From assembly GCA_913061125.1 (NCBI GenBank), contig CAJXUB010000010.1, positions 1 to 45,810 of the forward strand: a stretch of 45,810 nt of DNA, in the 5' to 3' direction. How positions within the stretch are numbered: position 1 is the stretch's first letter; every line of letters starts with the position of its first letter. Source of the stretch: an uncultured Flavobacteriaceae bacterium. GTDB taxonomy: Bacteria; Bacteroidota; Bacteroidia; Flavobacteriales; Flavobacteriaceae. The position numbers and the translations under genes are program-made. This document shows, in pieces, positions 8,871 through 16,631 of the stretch. The notes under the pieces are model-generated. The model was not told the origin of the DNA, searched no databases, and saw nothing but the letters and a program-made list of their open reading frames with translations.

Positions 8871-9728
8871 TCATTTTCCAGCTCTAAAAAGAAAGTCCTT
8901 TTCTTCTTGCGTTAGACTTTCGTAACCGCTTTTGCTGATTTTATCTAAAATAAGGTCAATTTGTTTCTGATGGGTGTAGGAATCAAAATCTTGTTTTGAT
9001 TGACCTGCAAATGATTTGGTTTTTTTCTTGTAAACGGTTTTTAGGGGGCTTTTCATTTTAAAATAATTCAAAATAGCATCTAAAAATTGAGCGGGTTCCA
9101 CACCTCGTTGGATTTGCTTGGCATAACCATATCCCAAAATATAACCTCCAATATGAGCAATTGTCCCCCCAGAATTTATTGAAAAAAGCCCTGGTAAATC
9201 CAAAGCAACCATAGCAATCCCCAAATATTTAAGTTTAAATCTGAATGTAAACAATCCAACGCGTTTATTGGGCATGTAAAAACACAAAAATAAGATGCAA
9301 GCCCGAACCCCAGCCGAGGCACCCACTAGGGGACCATTTATATTTAAAATACTGGGAATTAGCAATGTAGCCAACACAAAAGCCAGCGCTCCAAAACAAA
9401 TACCTAACAAATATAACTTGAGTGAAAAACGCGGACGAAAGAGGTTGGAAAAGGTTTGAGCCAAAACGTACAACACCAACATATTAAAAAATAAATGTCC
9501 AAAATTGTAATGTAAAAACCCATAACTGATAACCGTCCATGGATTCAATACAACCTGCCAAATATCGTTGGACAAGGAAAACCACGGCAGCAAAAAAGAG
9601 TACTGATTAGCGTTTAATCCTCCTAAAATAGCATCTAAAATAAAAATTAGGGTGTTAATTAGAATGATTTTTTCCAAAACATGCAGCCGAGATAATTTAT
9701 TTTTTATGTCTTGATTTAGCGTCGTCAT
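8871..9728 (-). CDS. Rhomboid-family intramembrane serine protease (second of a tandem pair)
   Basis: The 285-residue protein has six or so hydrophobic segments in its first ~200 residues. Rhomboid motifs are present: WTVISYGFLHYNFGHLFFNM, the serine box VGASAG and the histidine box AHIGGYILG. The serine box reads GASA rather than GASG, a variant expected to remain active because serine and histidine are kept. The last ~80 residues are a hydrophilic cytoplasmic tail rich in Lys and Gln. It begins 1 base after the stop codon of the other rhomboid, so the pair is translationally coupled. Substrates are unknown. Confidence 0.92.
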   Translation of the reverse strand: MTTLNQDIKNKLSRLHVLEKIILINTLIFILDAILGGLNANQYSFLLPWFSLSNDIWQVVLNPWTVISYGFLHYNFGHLFFNMLVLYVLAQTFSNLFRPRFSLKLYLLGICFGALAFVLATLLIPSILNINGPLVGASAGVRACILFLCFYMPNKRVGLFTFRFKLKYLGIAMVALDLPGLFSINSGGTIAHIGGYILGYGYAKQIQRGVEPAQFLDAILNYFKMKSPLKTVYKKKTKSFAGQSKQDFDSYTHQKQIDLILDKISKSGYESLTQEEKDFLFRAGK

Positions 9729-10556
9729 CTAATTCCAGCGGTATTTGTCAAATTGATTTTTTTTCCAAAAATACATCAATAAAAAACCTGTTACGGCCCC
9801 GCCAATGTGGGCTATGTATGCCGTATTACTAGGACTAAAAATGGATACACCCGTGAGGGCAGAAAATAGATCTAAAGCTATAATTCCAGGGATGAAATAT
9901 TTAGCTTTTATGGGGATTGGCAAAAAAATCAGCATTAATTCTGCATTGGGATTTAACATGCCAAATGCCACCAAAATACCCATTATGGCTCCCGAAGCTC
10001 CCACCATGGAGCCATTACTTTGGACGTTTAAATCAAAAAATGCTCTAAAATTTTGCTCACTCATTTGGTTTAACGATTGTCCAAAAGATTCTAAAATGGG
10101 CTGCATTCGTTCTGCCAACAATTCACCACGAAACACATTATTTTCAAGAATATTCAGTTGTGTGATTTTGGCAATTACATCCAAAGAATAGCCATTGGCT
10201 TCCAAGGCGTTAATCAATGGATAAATTTGAATTATGTGTACTAAAAATGTTAAAAAAACGGCACCAAATCCACAACTCAAATAGAAGGTAATAAATTTCC
10301 GTTGGCCAAAAATTTGTTCCACAGCAGTGCCAAACATCCACAGTGCAAACATATTAAACAACAGATGCTGAAAGCTGCCATGCATAAACATGTGCGTTAG
10401 AATTTGCCAGTACTCAAAATTGGAACTTAAGGGCTGAAATAACGCCAAAAGGCCATAAAAAAAATCGCGATTCCCCATAAAATAAGTACCTACAAAAATG
10501 ATGGCATTTATGATGATGAGATGCTTTACAGTAGGAGAAATTCTATTCATATTCAA
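9729..10556 (-). CDS. Rhomboid-family intramembrane serine protease (first of a tandem pair)
   Basis: The 275-residue protein has at least six membrane helices. The classic rhomboid boxes are WQILTHMFMHGSFQHLLFNM, the catalytic serine in VGASGAIMG and the catalytic histidine in AHIGGAVTG. The loop between helices 3 and 4 (about residues 110-175) is unusually long and carries an amphipathic Gln/Asn-rich stretch. Its ATG overlaps the mutL stop codon by 4 bases (ATGA), so translation is coupled to mutL. Rhomboids cleave single-pass membrane proteins within the bilayer; no substrate can be named here. Confidence 0.94.
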   Translation of the reverse strand: MNMNRISPTVKHLIIINAIIFVGTYFMGNRDFFYGLLALFQPLSSNFEYWQILTHMFMHGSFQHLLFNMFALWMFGTAVEQIFGQRKFITFYLSCGFGAVFLTFLVHIIQIYPLINALEANGYSLDVIAKITQLNILENNVFRGELLAERMQPILESFGQSLNQMSEQNFRAFFDLNVQSNGSMVGASGAIMGILVAFGMLNPNAELMLIFLPIPIKAKYFIPGIIALDLFSALTGVSIFSPSNTAYIAHIGGAVTGFLLMYFWKKNQFDKYRWN

Positions 10557-12382
10557 TTGAATTTAGCGTCTAAATCGGTGGTTGATAACGTTATAAAAAT
10601 AGAGCGTTTAGAAGGCGAAACATTCGGTTCTTTGCAAGCAAATAACGAGTTTACAATAAATTCTTGTTCCTGTTCAGAAAGATGCGTTCCGTTTTTTATG
10701 GCTAAGCTTTTGGAAAAAGATTTGGCCAATAAATCGCTTGAACTGAAACTAAATTCAGGTACTTCGTTTTGAACATCCTCAACCAGTTGATTTAAAATTT
10801 CATCAACCAATTCCGGTTCTATCCCGGTGGGTAGTGCAGACAATTCCAATTGGTTCGATTTGCCTGTTGAAAATACAAAACCCATCTGGGTCAAATGGTC
10901 TTTAATGGTGTCAATAACTGTCAGCTCTTGTGGTGTAAATTCTAACCGAAGTGGAAACATAAGCTGCTGAGAAGCAGACGATTTTAGGGTTATTCGTTGT
11001 AAAAAATCTTCATACAAAATACGCTCGTGGGCTCGGTTTTGGTCGATTACCACAAGCCCTGATTTGATGGTGCTAATGATAAACTTTTGTTGAAGTTGAA
11101 ATGTATTTTTAGTTTTTGTTTCGGATTGATCTTCAAAAATACTGGACTGTATGGCATCGGTTTCGAATGAAACAAAACCATCTTCGCTATCCCTGGTGTT
11201 ACTTTTCGATTCCAAACCAACATACAAAGCATCCCACTTTTTGTTGTTAGATTTATCAAAAGATTTGGACGGATTGGTAAAGGGGTTAAACGACGGATCA
11301 ATATCAACTTTAGGGGACGAAATTTGTATGCTCTTTTGGGGGTAAGGCGTATCCAAATTAGGGTCTCGATTAAAATCCAGCACAGGGGCAATGCTAAATT
11401 GACCCAAACTGTGCTTGACAGCGGCACGCAACAAGGCGTACAACGTAGGTTCGTCGTCAAATTTAATTTCAGTTTTTGTGGGATGAATATTGATGTCAAT
11501 GGATTTTGGATCGACCTCTAAATTCAAAAAATAACTTGGAATTTTTTTGGGAGGTAAAAGCCCCTCAAATGCTGAAACAATCGCATGATTAAGATAAGGA
11601 CTTTTGATGAACCGTCGGTTAACAAAGAAAAATTGTTCGCCGCGTGATTTCTTTGCAAATTCTGGTTTAACCACAAACCCCGATATTTTCAAAAGTTCGG
11701 TATCTTCATTAACAGGTACTAATCGTTCGTTGGTTTTGGCCCCAAAAATGTGTACAATTCGTTGTCTAAAATTTTCGTTTCGAAGATCAAACATATCACT
11801 GCCGTTATGATACATCGAAAAACTAATTTGAGGATGAGCTAGGGCCACACGATGAAACTCATCCATGATATGACGCAATTCAACTGGATCGGATTTCAAA
11901 AAATTACGTCGTGCCGGGATGTTAAAAAATAAGTTTTTAACCGCTACAGAGGTGCCCTCGGGTGTGGCGATGACCTCTTGCGCTGTGACTTTGCTGCCCT
12001 CAATTTGAATCTGTGTTCCCAAGGCCTCGTTGGCGGTTTTTGTTTTTAATTCGACATGAGCAATGGCTGCTATACTGGCCATCGCTTCCCCTCGGAATCC
12101 TTTGGTATTTAAGGCAAACAAGTCGTCAGCCGATTTGATTTTAGATGTGGCATGCCGTTCAAAACAAAGCCGTGCATCCGTAGCACTCATGCCTTTTCCG
12201 TTGTCGATAACTTGAATGAGCGTTTTTCCAGCATTTTTGATTAAAAGTTTAATTTGAGTGGCATCGGCATCAATTGCATTTTCTAAAAGCTCCTTGACCA
12301 CAGAAGCCGGTCGTTGGACGACTTCTCCAGCGGCAATTTGGTTGGCCACATGGTCGGGTAAAAGTTGTATAATATCGGCCAT
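10553..12382 (-). CDS. mutL: DNA mismatch repair protein MutL
   Basis: The 609-residue protein has the full GHKL ATPase: DHVANQIAAGEVVQRP, ELLENAIDA, DNGKGM, HATSKI and GFRGEA. Then come the linker and the C-terminal dimerisation domain. MutL couples MutS mismatch recognition to strand removal. In the C-terminal domain the endonuclease motif DQHA(x)2E(x)4E reads DQNRAHERILYE (residues 447-458), with Asn in place of the motif His. The region of the zinc-linked CPHGRP motif reads SPSKRS (about 589-594). The acidic residues of the first motif are kept, so nicking activity is uncertain. It follows the 90-residue protein gene by a one-base overlap of codons and is coupled to the rhomboid gene. Confidence 0.97.
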   Translation of the reverse strand: MADIIQLLPDHVANQIAAGEVVQRPASVVKELLENAIDADATQIKLLIKNAGKTLIQVIDNGKGMSATDARLCFERHATSKIKSADDLFALNTKGFRGEAMASIAAIAHVELKTKTANEALGTQIQIEGSKVTAQEVIATPEGTSVAVKNLFFNIPARRNFLKSDPVELRHIMDEFHRVALAHPQISFSMYHNGSDMFDLRNENFRQRIVHIFGAKTNERLVPVNEDTELLKISGFVVKPEFAKKSRGEQFFFVNRRFIKSPYLNHAIVSAFEGLLPPKKIPSYFLNLEVDPKSIDINIHPTKTEIKFDDEPTLYALLRAAVKHSLGQFSIAPVLDFNRDPNLDTPYPQKSIQISSPKVDIDPSFNPFTNPSKSFDKSNNKKWDALYVGLESKSNTRDSEDGFVSFETDAIQSSIFEDQSETKTKNTFQLQQKFIISTIKSGLVVIDQNRAHERILYEDFLQRITLKSSASQQLMFPLRLEFTPQELTVIDTIKDHLTQMGFVFSTGKSNQLELSALPTGIEPELVDEILNQLVEDVQNEVPEFSFSSSDLLAKSFSKSLAIKNGTHLSEQEQEFIVNSLFACKEPNVSPSKRSIFITLSTTDLDAKFN

Positions 12383-12654
12383 CAGCTAAAAAAAATAGTT
12401 AAATCAAAATCAAAAAACCACAAAAATGCAAAAACCAAAACCAGAACGATAAAGCCGATGGTTTTGGTGGATTGGCGGTCGCTATTTTTCAGGTCATGAA
12501 TAGCGTTGTTAAAGGTTCCTTTTAGGGATGTTTTCTGAACCGTTACACGCTGATCGTCAAATTTATGCTTGATCTCAAAAGGCGAGCTTCCTCCCTTATA
12601 ATAGCGTGGCTCGTAGTTAAATTTTTTATTTTTTCGCTGCTTGAATAACCCCAT
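12382..12654 (-). CDS. Small membrane protein (90 aa), conserved-looking, function unknown
   Basis: The protein begins with a basic segment (MGLFKQRKNKKFNYEPRYY), has a hydrophilic middle, and ends in one hydrophobic helix at residues ~66-88. This suggests a tail-anchored or single-pass inner-membrane protein. Its stop codon shares a base with the mutL start, and it begins 1 base after the preceding small gene. From memory, relatives are sometimes labelled riboflavin synthase subunit beta, apparently by proximity to ribH. Nothing in the sequence supports an enzyme, and ribH itself is two genes upstream. Position hints at a membrane role coordinated with the operon, but no function is visible. 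Confidence 0.8.
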   Translation of the reverse strand: MGLFKQRKNKKFNYEPRYYKGGSSPFEIKHKFDDQRVTVQKTSLKGTFNNAIHDLKNSDRQSTKTIGFIVLVLVFAFLWFFDFDLTIFFS

Positions 12655-12655
12655 A

Positions 12656-12811
12656 TTAGTTGTTAAATTTCAAATCTAAAACATACAACGCAAGAAGAAT
12701 CAAACCTAAAACCAATACCAACCATGGCAGCGTGCGACGCTTGGAACGTCTGGATCTTCGAAACTGAATATTTGATGTTTGTCTTGACGATTGATTGGGT
12801 TTTTTTATCAT
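12656..12811 (-). CDS. Very small basic membrane protein (51 aa)
   Basis: From the ATG at 12811 the protein has 51 residues. A Ser/Arg/Lys-rich N-terminal half contains RRSRRSKRR. A single hydrophobic helix, LPWLVLVLGLILLALYVL, leads to a short tail. An in-frame TTG at 12841 would add ten residues (MSIFESIAKL). The positive-inside rule puts the N-terminus in the cytoplasm. It lies between ribH and the 90-residue membrane protein in a tightly packed unit, which supports it being a real gene. It is not a recognised family. Confidence 0.62.
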   Translation of the reverse strand: MIKKPNQSSRQTSNIQFRRSRRSKRRTLPWLVLVLGLILLALYVLDLKFNN

Positions 12812-12886
12812 TAGTTTTGCAATACTCTCAAAAATACTCAAAAAAATAGAATAAAACCTAAAGCTATAAATTTAAAAAAATGCAAT

Positions 12887-13372
12887 CTAGCTTTGGCGTT
12901 TAAGTTCAGCCATTTTTAGTGCCGAAATGGCTGCCTCTACCCCTTTATTGCCATGTTTACCTCCACTTCGGTCTATGGATTGTTGTAGCGTATTATCTGT
13001 TAGAACACAAAAAATAACAGGACTTTCGTGAACGACATTTAAATCTTTAATGCCTTGTGTTACACCTTGACAGACATAATCGAAATGTTTTGTTTCTCCT
13101 TGGATGACGCATCCAATCGCGATAATTGCGTCCAAATTTTGTTGCTGCAAAATTTTAGCACCATAAATTAATTCAAAGCTTCCAGGAACATTCAGGATTT
13201 TAATATTGGATTCCGAAACACCACAATCGGTGAGGGCATTCAAGGCGCCTTTTAGAAGGCCTGAAGTAATGGTTTTGTTCCATTCCGAAACGACAATTCC
13301 AATGCGATAATCGGATGCTGAAGGCAATTCAGATTTGTCGTAATTGGAAAGATTTGTGTTGGCCGTTGCCAT
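12887..13372 (-). CDS. ribH: 6,7-dimethyl-8-ribityllumazine synthase (riboflavin synthase beta chain)
   Basis: RibH condenses 5-amino-6-ribitylaminouracil with 3,4-dihydroxy-2-butanone 4-phosphate, the next-to-last step of riboflavin synthesis. The 161-residue protein shows the expected motifs: GIVVSEWNKTIT near the N-terminus, VPGSFELIYGAKIL, and AIGCVIQGETKHFDYV with the catalytic histidine. The late GKHGNKGVEAA stretch binds the phosphate. The start lies 6 bases after the stop codon of the TPR gene upstream. Icosahedral or pentameric assembly is known for the family but cannot be told from sequence alone. Confidence 0.97.
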   Translation of the reverse strand: MATANTNLSNYDKSELPSASDYRIGIVVSEWNKTITSGLLKGALNALTDCGVSESNIKILNVPGSFELIYGAKILQQQNLDAIIAIGCVIQGETKHFDYVCQGVTQGIKDLNVVHESPVIFCVLTDNTLQQSIDRSGGKHGNKGVEAAISALKMAELKRQS

Positions 13373-13378
13373 TCGGAA

Positions 13379-14146
13379 TTAGTTAGTTAAGGCCTGTGCT
13401 TTTCCAATAAAAACATCCACATTTTGGGCTTCGTTGCTATCAGGGAAATTGTTTTTGATGGCGTTAAAATGCTGTAAAGCTTGTTTGTTTTTTCCAATTT
13501 TTAGTCCAATGACTCCCGCTTTTTGGAGGTACATGGGAGCCGTGAAATTGTTGGTTTTAGACTCTGCAGCTTGAACATAATAATCATAAGCATCTTCCAA
13601 TTGTTCGAGCTGTACAAAAGCATCACCAATACCGCCTTTGGCCATGGGGCCTAACACATCATCGTCAGACGTAAAAGCGTTCAGGAAAGTGATGGCATTG
13701 GAATAATCTTTCATGTTCAAATAGGCCATACCAGCGTAATAGTTGGCCAGGTTTCCTGCCTCTGTTCCTGCATAATTTTCAGCAATGTCCAACATGCCAT
13801 ATTTACCGTCTGCACCATTGAGTGAAAGAGTAAAAAGAGAGTCTTGGCTGACACCAGAAACGGCATCGTTAAAGTAACTTTGAGCCGTAAACATATCGTT
13901 CATTGCTTGGCGCTCTTTCGGGCCTTTGATGTATTTGTCGTAGCCCAAGAAACCTAAAACTAAAATTGCGGCCAATCCAACGACAATAAAAATGTATTTT
14001 TGATTGGCAATAACCCACTGCTCCGTCTTTGAAGCACCTTCATCCAAGGTGTTAAAGACACCAGCCGTTGTTGAGCCATCTTCGAGGGATTGTTGTTTTT
14101 CAACTTTTGTTTTGGGCTTACCGCCGCGTTTCTTATATGTGGCCAT
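13379..14146 (-). CDS. Single-pass membrane TPR protein
   Basis: The 255-residue protein has a basic, Lys-rich cytoplasmic N-terminus of ~45 residues and one membrane helix (KYIFIVVGLAAILVLGFLGY). The rest is TPR-like helices, for example NLANYYAGMAYLNMKDYSNAITFLNAF and the repeats after it. This layout resembles YfgM, a periplasmic-facing TPR protein that works with SecYEG and chaperones, but orthology is not shown. It is the first gene of an eight-gene minus-strand unit running to 7847. A TATTTTTG element lies 20 bases upstream. Confidence 0.85.
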   Translation of the reverse strand: MATYKKRGGKPKTKVEKQQSLEDGSTTAGVFNTLDEGASKTEQWVIANQKYIFIVVGLAAILVLGFLGYDKYIKGPKERQAMNDMFTAQSYFNDAVSGVSQDSLFTLSLNGADGKYGMLDIAENYAGTEAGNLANYYAGMAYLNMKDYSNAITFLNAFTSDDDVLGPMAKGGIGDAFVQLEQLEDAYDYYVQAAESKTNNFTAPMYLQKAGVIGLKIGKNKQALQHFNAIKNNFPDSNEAQNVDVFIGKAQALTN

Positions 14147-14166
14147 AATGATTATTTTATGATGCG

Positions 14167-14174
14167 CAAAAATA
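14167..14174 (-). promoter_or_regulatory. Putative -7 element for the TPR-ribH-mutL-rhomboid unit
   Basis: Read on the minus strand, the bases spell TATTTTTG, an exact match to TAnnTTTG. The ATG at 14146 follows about 20 bases later, giving a short leader. I see no well-spaced -33 TTG. The 136-base gap to recF (14147-14282) is AT-rich and must hold the start signals for both directions; I see no clear -7 match for recF. Confidence 0.33.
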
Positions 14175-14282
14175 TAATTTTATTCCAAAAAATATGCTAA
14201 TTTATTTGTTATTTTTCAATAATTTGCAACAGAATTATACACCAATTTTCAGATTCGAATGAATTTATCAATTTGCTTTTAG

Positions 14283-15362
14283 ATGCGTTTAAGCTCACTA
14301 AATCTTATTAATTATAAAAATTTTGATTACAAAACTTTTGAATTCGCATCAAAAGTCAACTGCTTTGTGGGGCCAAATGGCGTAGGAAAAACCAACATCC
14401 TTGACGCCATTTACCACCTGTCTTTCGGGAAAAGCTATTTCAACCCCATCGCTCTTCAAAATATCAAACACGGTGAAGATTTTTTTGCCATAAATGGCAC
14501 CTACGATAAAGACGACCGTGATGAAAAAATTGTGGTATCTCTAAAAAAAGGGCAACGAAAAACCATCAAACGCAACGGCAAATCTTACGACCGATTTAGC
14601 GACCATATCGGATTGTTACCGCTTGTTATCATTTCACCTACAGATCGAGATTTGATCCTTGAAGGTAGTGAAACCCGACGTAAATTTCTGGACGGAGTAA
14701 TTGCCCAAAGTGACAGGAATTATTTGGATAGTTTGGTTCAGTATAACAAATTGCTGGCACAACGCAATGCGTTGCTCAAACATTTTGCCAAAACCAATAC
14801 ATTGGACCCCAATACTTTAGAAATTTACAACCTTCAGTTGTCCGAACTGGGAACTAAAATTTACGCCAAACGAACGTCGTTTATGGAAACTTTTAACCCT
14901 ATTTTTGTTAAACAATATCACACCATCAGCGGACAAAATGAAACTGTTGGTTTGAGCTACAAAAGCCAACTCCACGATACGCCAATGGCTCAACTTCTTG
15001 ATGATAATCTAGCAAAGGATCGGTTGTTGCAATACACCAGTGTAGGGACTCACAAAGACGATTTGGCGTTCAGTATTGGAGATTACCCGATTAAGAAATT
15101 TGGCAGTCAAGGTCAACAAAAATCATTTTTGATTGCTTTAAAATTAGCTCAATTTGAAATCCTACAATCTCGAAGCGGCACCACCCCAATTTTGTTATTG
15201 GACGATATTTTTGATAAATTGGACGAACATCGAGTTGCGCGAATTATCAGCATGGTGGACGACGAACAATTTGGGCAGTTGTTTATTTCAGACACCCACG
15301 CCGAAAGGACTGAAAAGGCGGTTAGAGCCACACACAAATCTTTTGAAATTTTTGAATTATGA
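14283..15362 (+). CDS. recF: DNA replication and repair protein RecF
   Basis: RecF is an SMC-like ATPase that helps load RecA at gaps through RecOR. The 359-residue protein begins [13 protein letters not shown], has the Walker [10 protein letters not shown], and ends with the signature [18 protein letters not shown] and Walker [16 protein letters not shown]. The final stretch [11 protein letters not shown] is also typical. It diverges from the TPR-ribH-mutL unit. The next gene starts within its stop codon (ATGA at 15359-15362). Unlike in many bacteria, dnaA and dnaN are not adjacent within this window. Confidence 0.97.
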   Translation: MRLSSLNLINYKNFDYKTFEFASKVNCFVGPNGVGKTNILDAIYHLSFGKSYFNPIALQNIKHGEDFFAINGTYDKDDRDEKIVVSLKKGQRKTIKRNGKSYDRFSDHIGLLPLVIISPTDRDLILEGSETRRKFLDGVIAQSDRNYLDSLVQYNKLLAQRNALLKHFAKTNTLDPNTLEIYNLQLSELGTKIYAKRTSFMETFNPIFVKQYHTISGQNETVGLSYKSQLHDTPMAQLLDDNLAKDRLLQYTSVGTHKDDLAFSIGDYPIKKFGSQGQQKSFLIALKLAQFEILQSRSGTTPILLLDDIFDKLDEHRVARIISMVDDEQFGQLFISDTHAERTEKAVRATHKSFEIFEL

Positions 15363-15778
15363 AACCGTTGCTTCTATTTATCGTTTTAGGCCTGATGAGT
15401 TGCCAATCAAATCCTAGTGAAATCATCCGGAACATCGAGGGCTACTGGGAGATTGAGCAGGTTAAAAAAAACGGCGACGTTGTGAAATCATTTAAAATTA
15501 ATCCTAATATTGACCACTTTACAATAAACAATAATCGTACTTCGGGACAACGAAAAAAATTAACCCCACGATTCGATGGGAGTTTTGAAACGTCTCAAGA
15601 TGTGCTCCATTTTAAAATTGAAATTTTAGAAAATGATGTATTTTTGATTTACAGCAATGCTATTTTAACCCTTAAGGAACGTGTTGAACTGGCCACTGAA
15701 AAGCAACTAATTCTCACCAATTCCGAGGGTTTCAAATACACCTACAAACCCTATGAACCGTTACAACTAAACGAATGA
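15359..15778 (+). CDS. Small lipoprotein, possibly lipocalin-like
   Basis: The 139-residue protein has a short signal peptide with lipobox GLMSC (Cys15), so it is probably lipid-anchored. The mature part starts with an [14 protein letters not shown]-type stretch, and later alternating strands including FKYTYKPY suggest a small beta-barrel of the lipocalin-like kind seen in Bacteroidota. This fold call is inference. It overlaps recF at its start and the dciA-like gene at its end, each by 4 bases, so it is translated between two DNA-metabolism proteins despite being extracytoplasmic. Its role is unknown. Confidence 0.82.
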   Translation: MKPLLLFIVLGLMSCQSNPSEIIRNIEGYWEIEQVKKNGDVVKSFKINPNIDHFTINNNRTSGQRKKLTPRFDGSFETSQDVLHFKIEILENDVFLIYSNAILTLKERVELATEKQLILTNSEGFKYTYKPYEPLQLNE

Positions 15779-16071
15779 GCAAGCGCCACAAGGATCAGCA
15801 AAAAATAGACGAAATTTTGGCCGCCTTTGTCGAAAACAACAAGTTGGAGAAAGGATTGGATGGCGTTCAGGTGGAGGCCGCTTGGCGGGATCTTATGGGA
15901 AATGGCGTTCAGGCCTACACGCAACATATCAAACTTCATAACGGTACGTTGTACGTATCGCTGACCTCATCTGTGCTTCGAGAGGAATTAAGCTATGGTA
16001 AAGATAAAATCATTGCGATGATTAATGATGAACTGGGAAAAGACGTGGTGCAAAAAGTCGTTTTGAGATAA
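15775..16071 (+). CDS. DUF721 (DciA-like) protein
   Basis: The 98-residue protein matches the DUF721 family by size and pattern. It has an N-terminal helical segment (KIDEILAAFVENNKLEKGLD), AAWRDLMGN, a central hydrophobic strand GTLYVSLTSSVLREELSYGK and a terminal LGKDVVQKVVLR. DciA is the ancestral loader or operator of the DnaB replicative helicase in bacteria lacking DnaC or DnaI, and its core is a KH-like fold. Location after recF is a known association and supports the call. The Flavobacterial proteins are shorter than proteobacterial DciA. Direct evidence of helicase binding is not available from sequence. Confidence 0.85.
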   Translation: MSKRHKDQQKIDEILAAFVENNKLEKGLDGVQVEAAWRDLMGNGVQAYTQHIKLHNGTLYVSLTSSVLREELSYGKDKIIAMINDELGKDVVQKVVLR

Positions 16072-16096
16072 AAAAAACCACACCTGCTGGTGTGGC
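16072..16096 (-). terminator. Rho-independent terminator for ndk
   Basis: CCACACC (16078-16084), loop TGCT and GGTGTGG (16089-16095) form a perfect 7-bp stem. On the minus strand the stem is followed by a run of seven T, complementary to the A run at 16071-16077. It therefore terminates ndk; on the plus strand no T run follows. It lies directly against the stop codon of the convergent DUF721 gene. Confidence 0.82.
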
Positions 16097-16121
16097 TTAG
16101 CAATTTATACTCAAAAAAAGT

Positions 16122-16541
16122 CTAAAACATTTCGCGACCCGAAAAATGAAAGGCACCTTCGATAGCAGCGTTTTCATCGCTATCGCTTCCATGAACGGCA
16201 TTTTCACTAATGGAATCTGCAAACATATTTCGAATGGTACCCTCTGCAGCTTCGGCAGGGTTGGTAGCACCAATGAGCGTTCGGAAATCCTCAACCGCAT
16301 TGTCTTTTTCCAGAATGGCCGCAACAATGGGGCCTCTGGTCATGTAGTTTACCAATTCGCCAAAAAATGGTCTTTCGCTATGTATGGCATAAAACGCTTC
16401 GGCGTCAGCCACAGTCAATTGAGTAAGTTTCATTGCGACGATTCGGAAACCGGAAGCGGTTATTTTTTCTAGTATTGGTCCGATGTTCCCTTTCTCGACA
16501 GCATCGGGTTTGAGCATTGTAAAAGTTCTGTTATTTGCCAT
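16122..16541 (-). CDS. ndk: Nucleoside diphosphate kinase
   Basis: Ndk transfers the terminal phosphate of ATP to other NDPs through a phosphohistidine. The 139-residue protein starts [14 protein letters not shown] and includes the catalytic histidine in the hallmark [12 protein letters not shown], with GATNPAEA upstream. The ATG at 16541 gives the standard length; an in-frame TTG at 16565 would add eight poorly fitting residues and is rejected. A TACTTTTG element lies 22 bases upstream and a strong hairpin terminator downstream, so it is probably a single-gene unit. Confidence 0.97.
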   Translation of the reverse strand: MANNRTFTMLKPDAVEKGNIGPILEKITASGFRIVAMKLTQLTVADAEAFYAIHSERPFFGELVNYMTRGPIVAAILEKDNAVEDFRTLIGATNPAEAAEGTIRNMFADSISENAVHGSDSDENAAIEGAFHFSGREMF

Positions 16542-16562
16542 GATTAAAAAAATTAATTCGTG

Positions 16563-16570
16563 CAAAAGTA
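16563..16570 (-). promoter_or_regulatory. Putative -7 element for ndk
   Basis: On the minus strand the bases read TACTTTTG, an exact TAnnTTTG match, 21 bases before the ATG at 16541. The expected transcript start near 16557 would leave a leader of about 16 bases. No correctly spaced -33 TTG is seen. Confidence 0.36.
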
Positions 16571-16617
16571 GTGATTTAGAATTGAAAAAAATGAAGAGCC
16601 CCTATTTTAAAAAGTTG

Positions 16618-16625
16618 TATCTTTG
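16618..16625 (+). promoter_or_regulatory. Putative -7 element for nrnA-gldI (possible leaderless start)
   Basis: TATCTTTG is an exact TAnnTTTG match ending 6 bases before the ATG at 16632. Transcription normally begins a few bases after this element, so the mRNA could start at or next to the start codon. No clear -33 element accompanies it. Confidence 0.38.
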
Positions 16626-16631
16626 TATCTT

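Noticed and set aside
8871-9728. Treating the second rhomboid as inactive because of GASA instead of GASG
   Set aside because: Catalytic Ser and His are both present, and the residue after Ser varies in active family members.
12382-12654. Naming the 90-residue protein riboflavin synthase beta chain
   Set aside because: The true lumazine synthase is ribH at 12887-13372. The small protein is a basic single-helix membrane protein with no lumazine-synthase motif.
16542-16565. Longer Ndk from the TTG at 16565
   Set aside because: It would start inside the putative -7 element, and the ATG at 16541 gives the standard Ndk N-terminus.
16623-16631. Longer NrnA from the TTG at 16623
   Set aside because: The TTG is the last part of the TATCTTTG element, so it should lie upstream of the transcript start.
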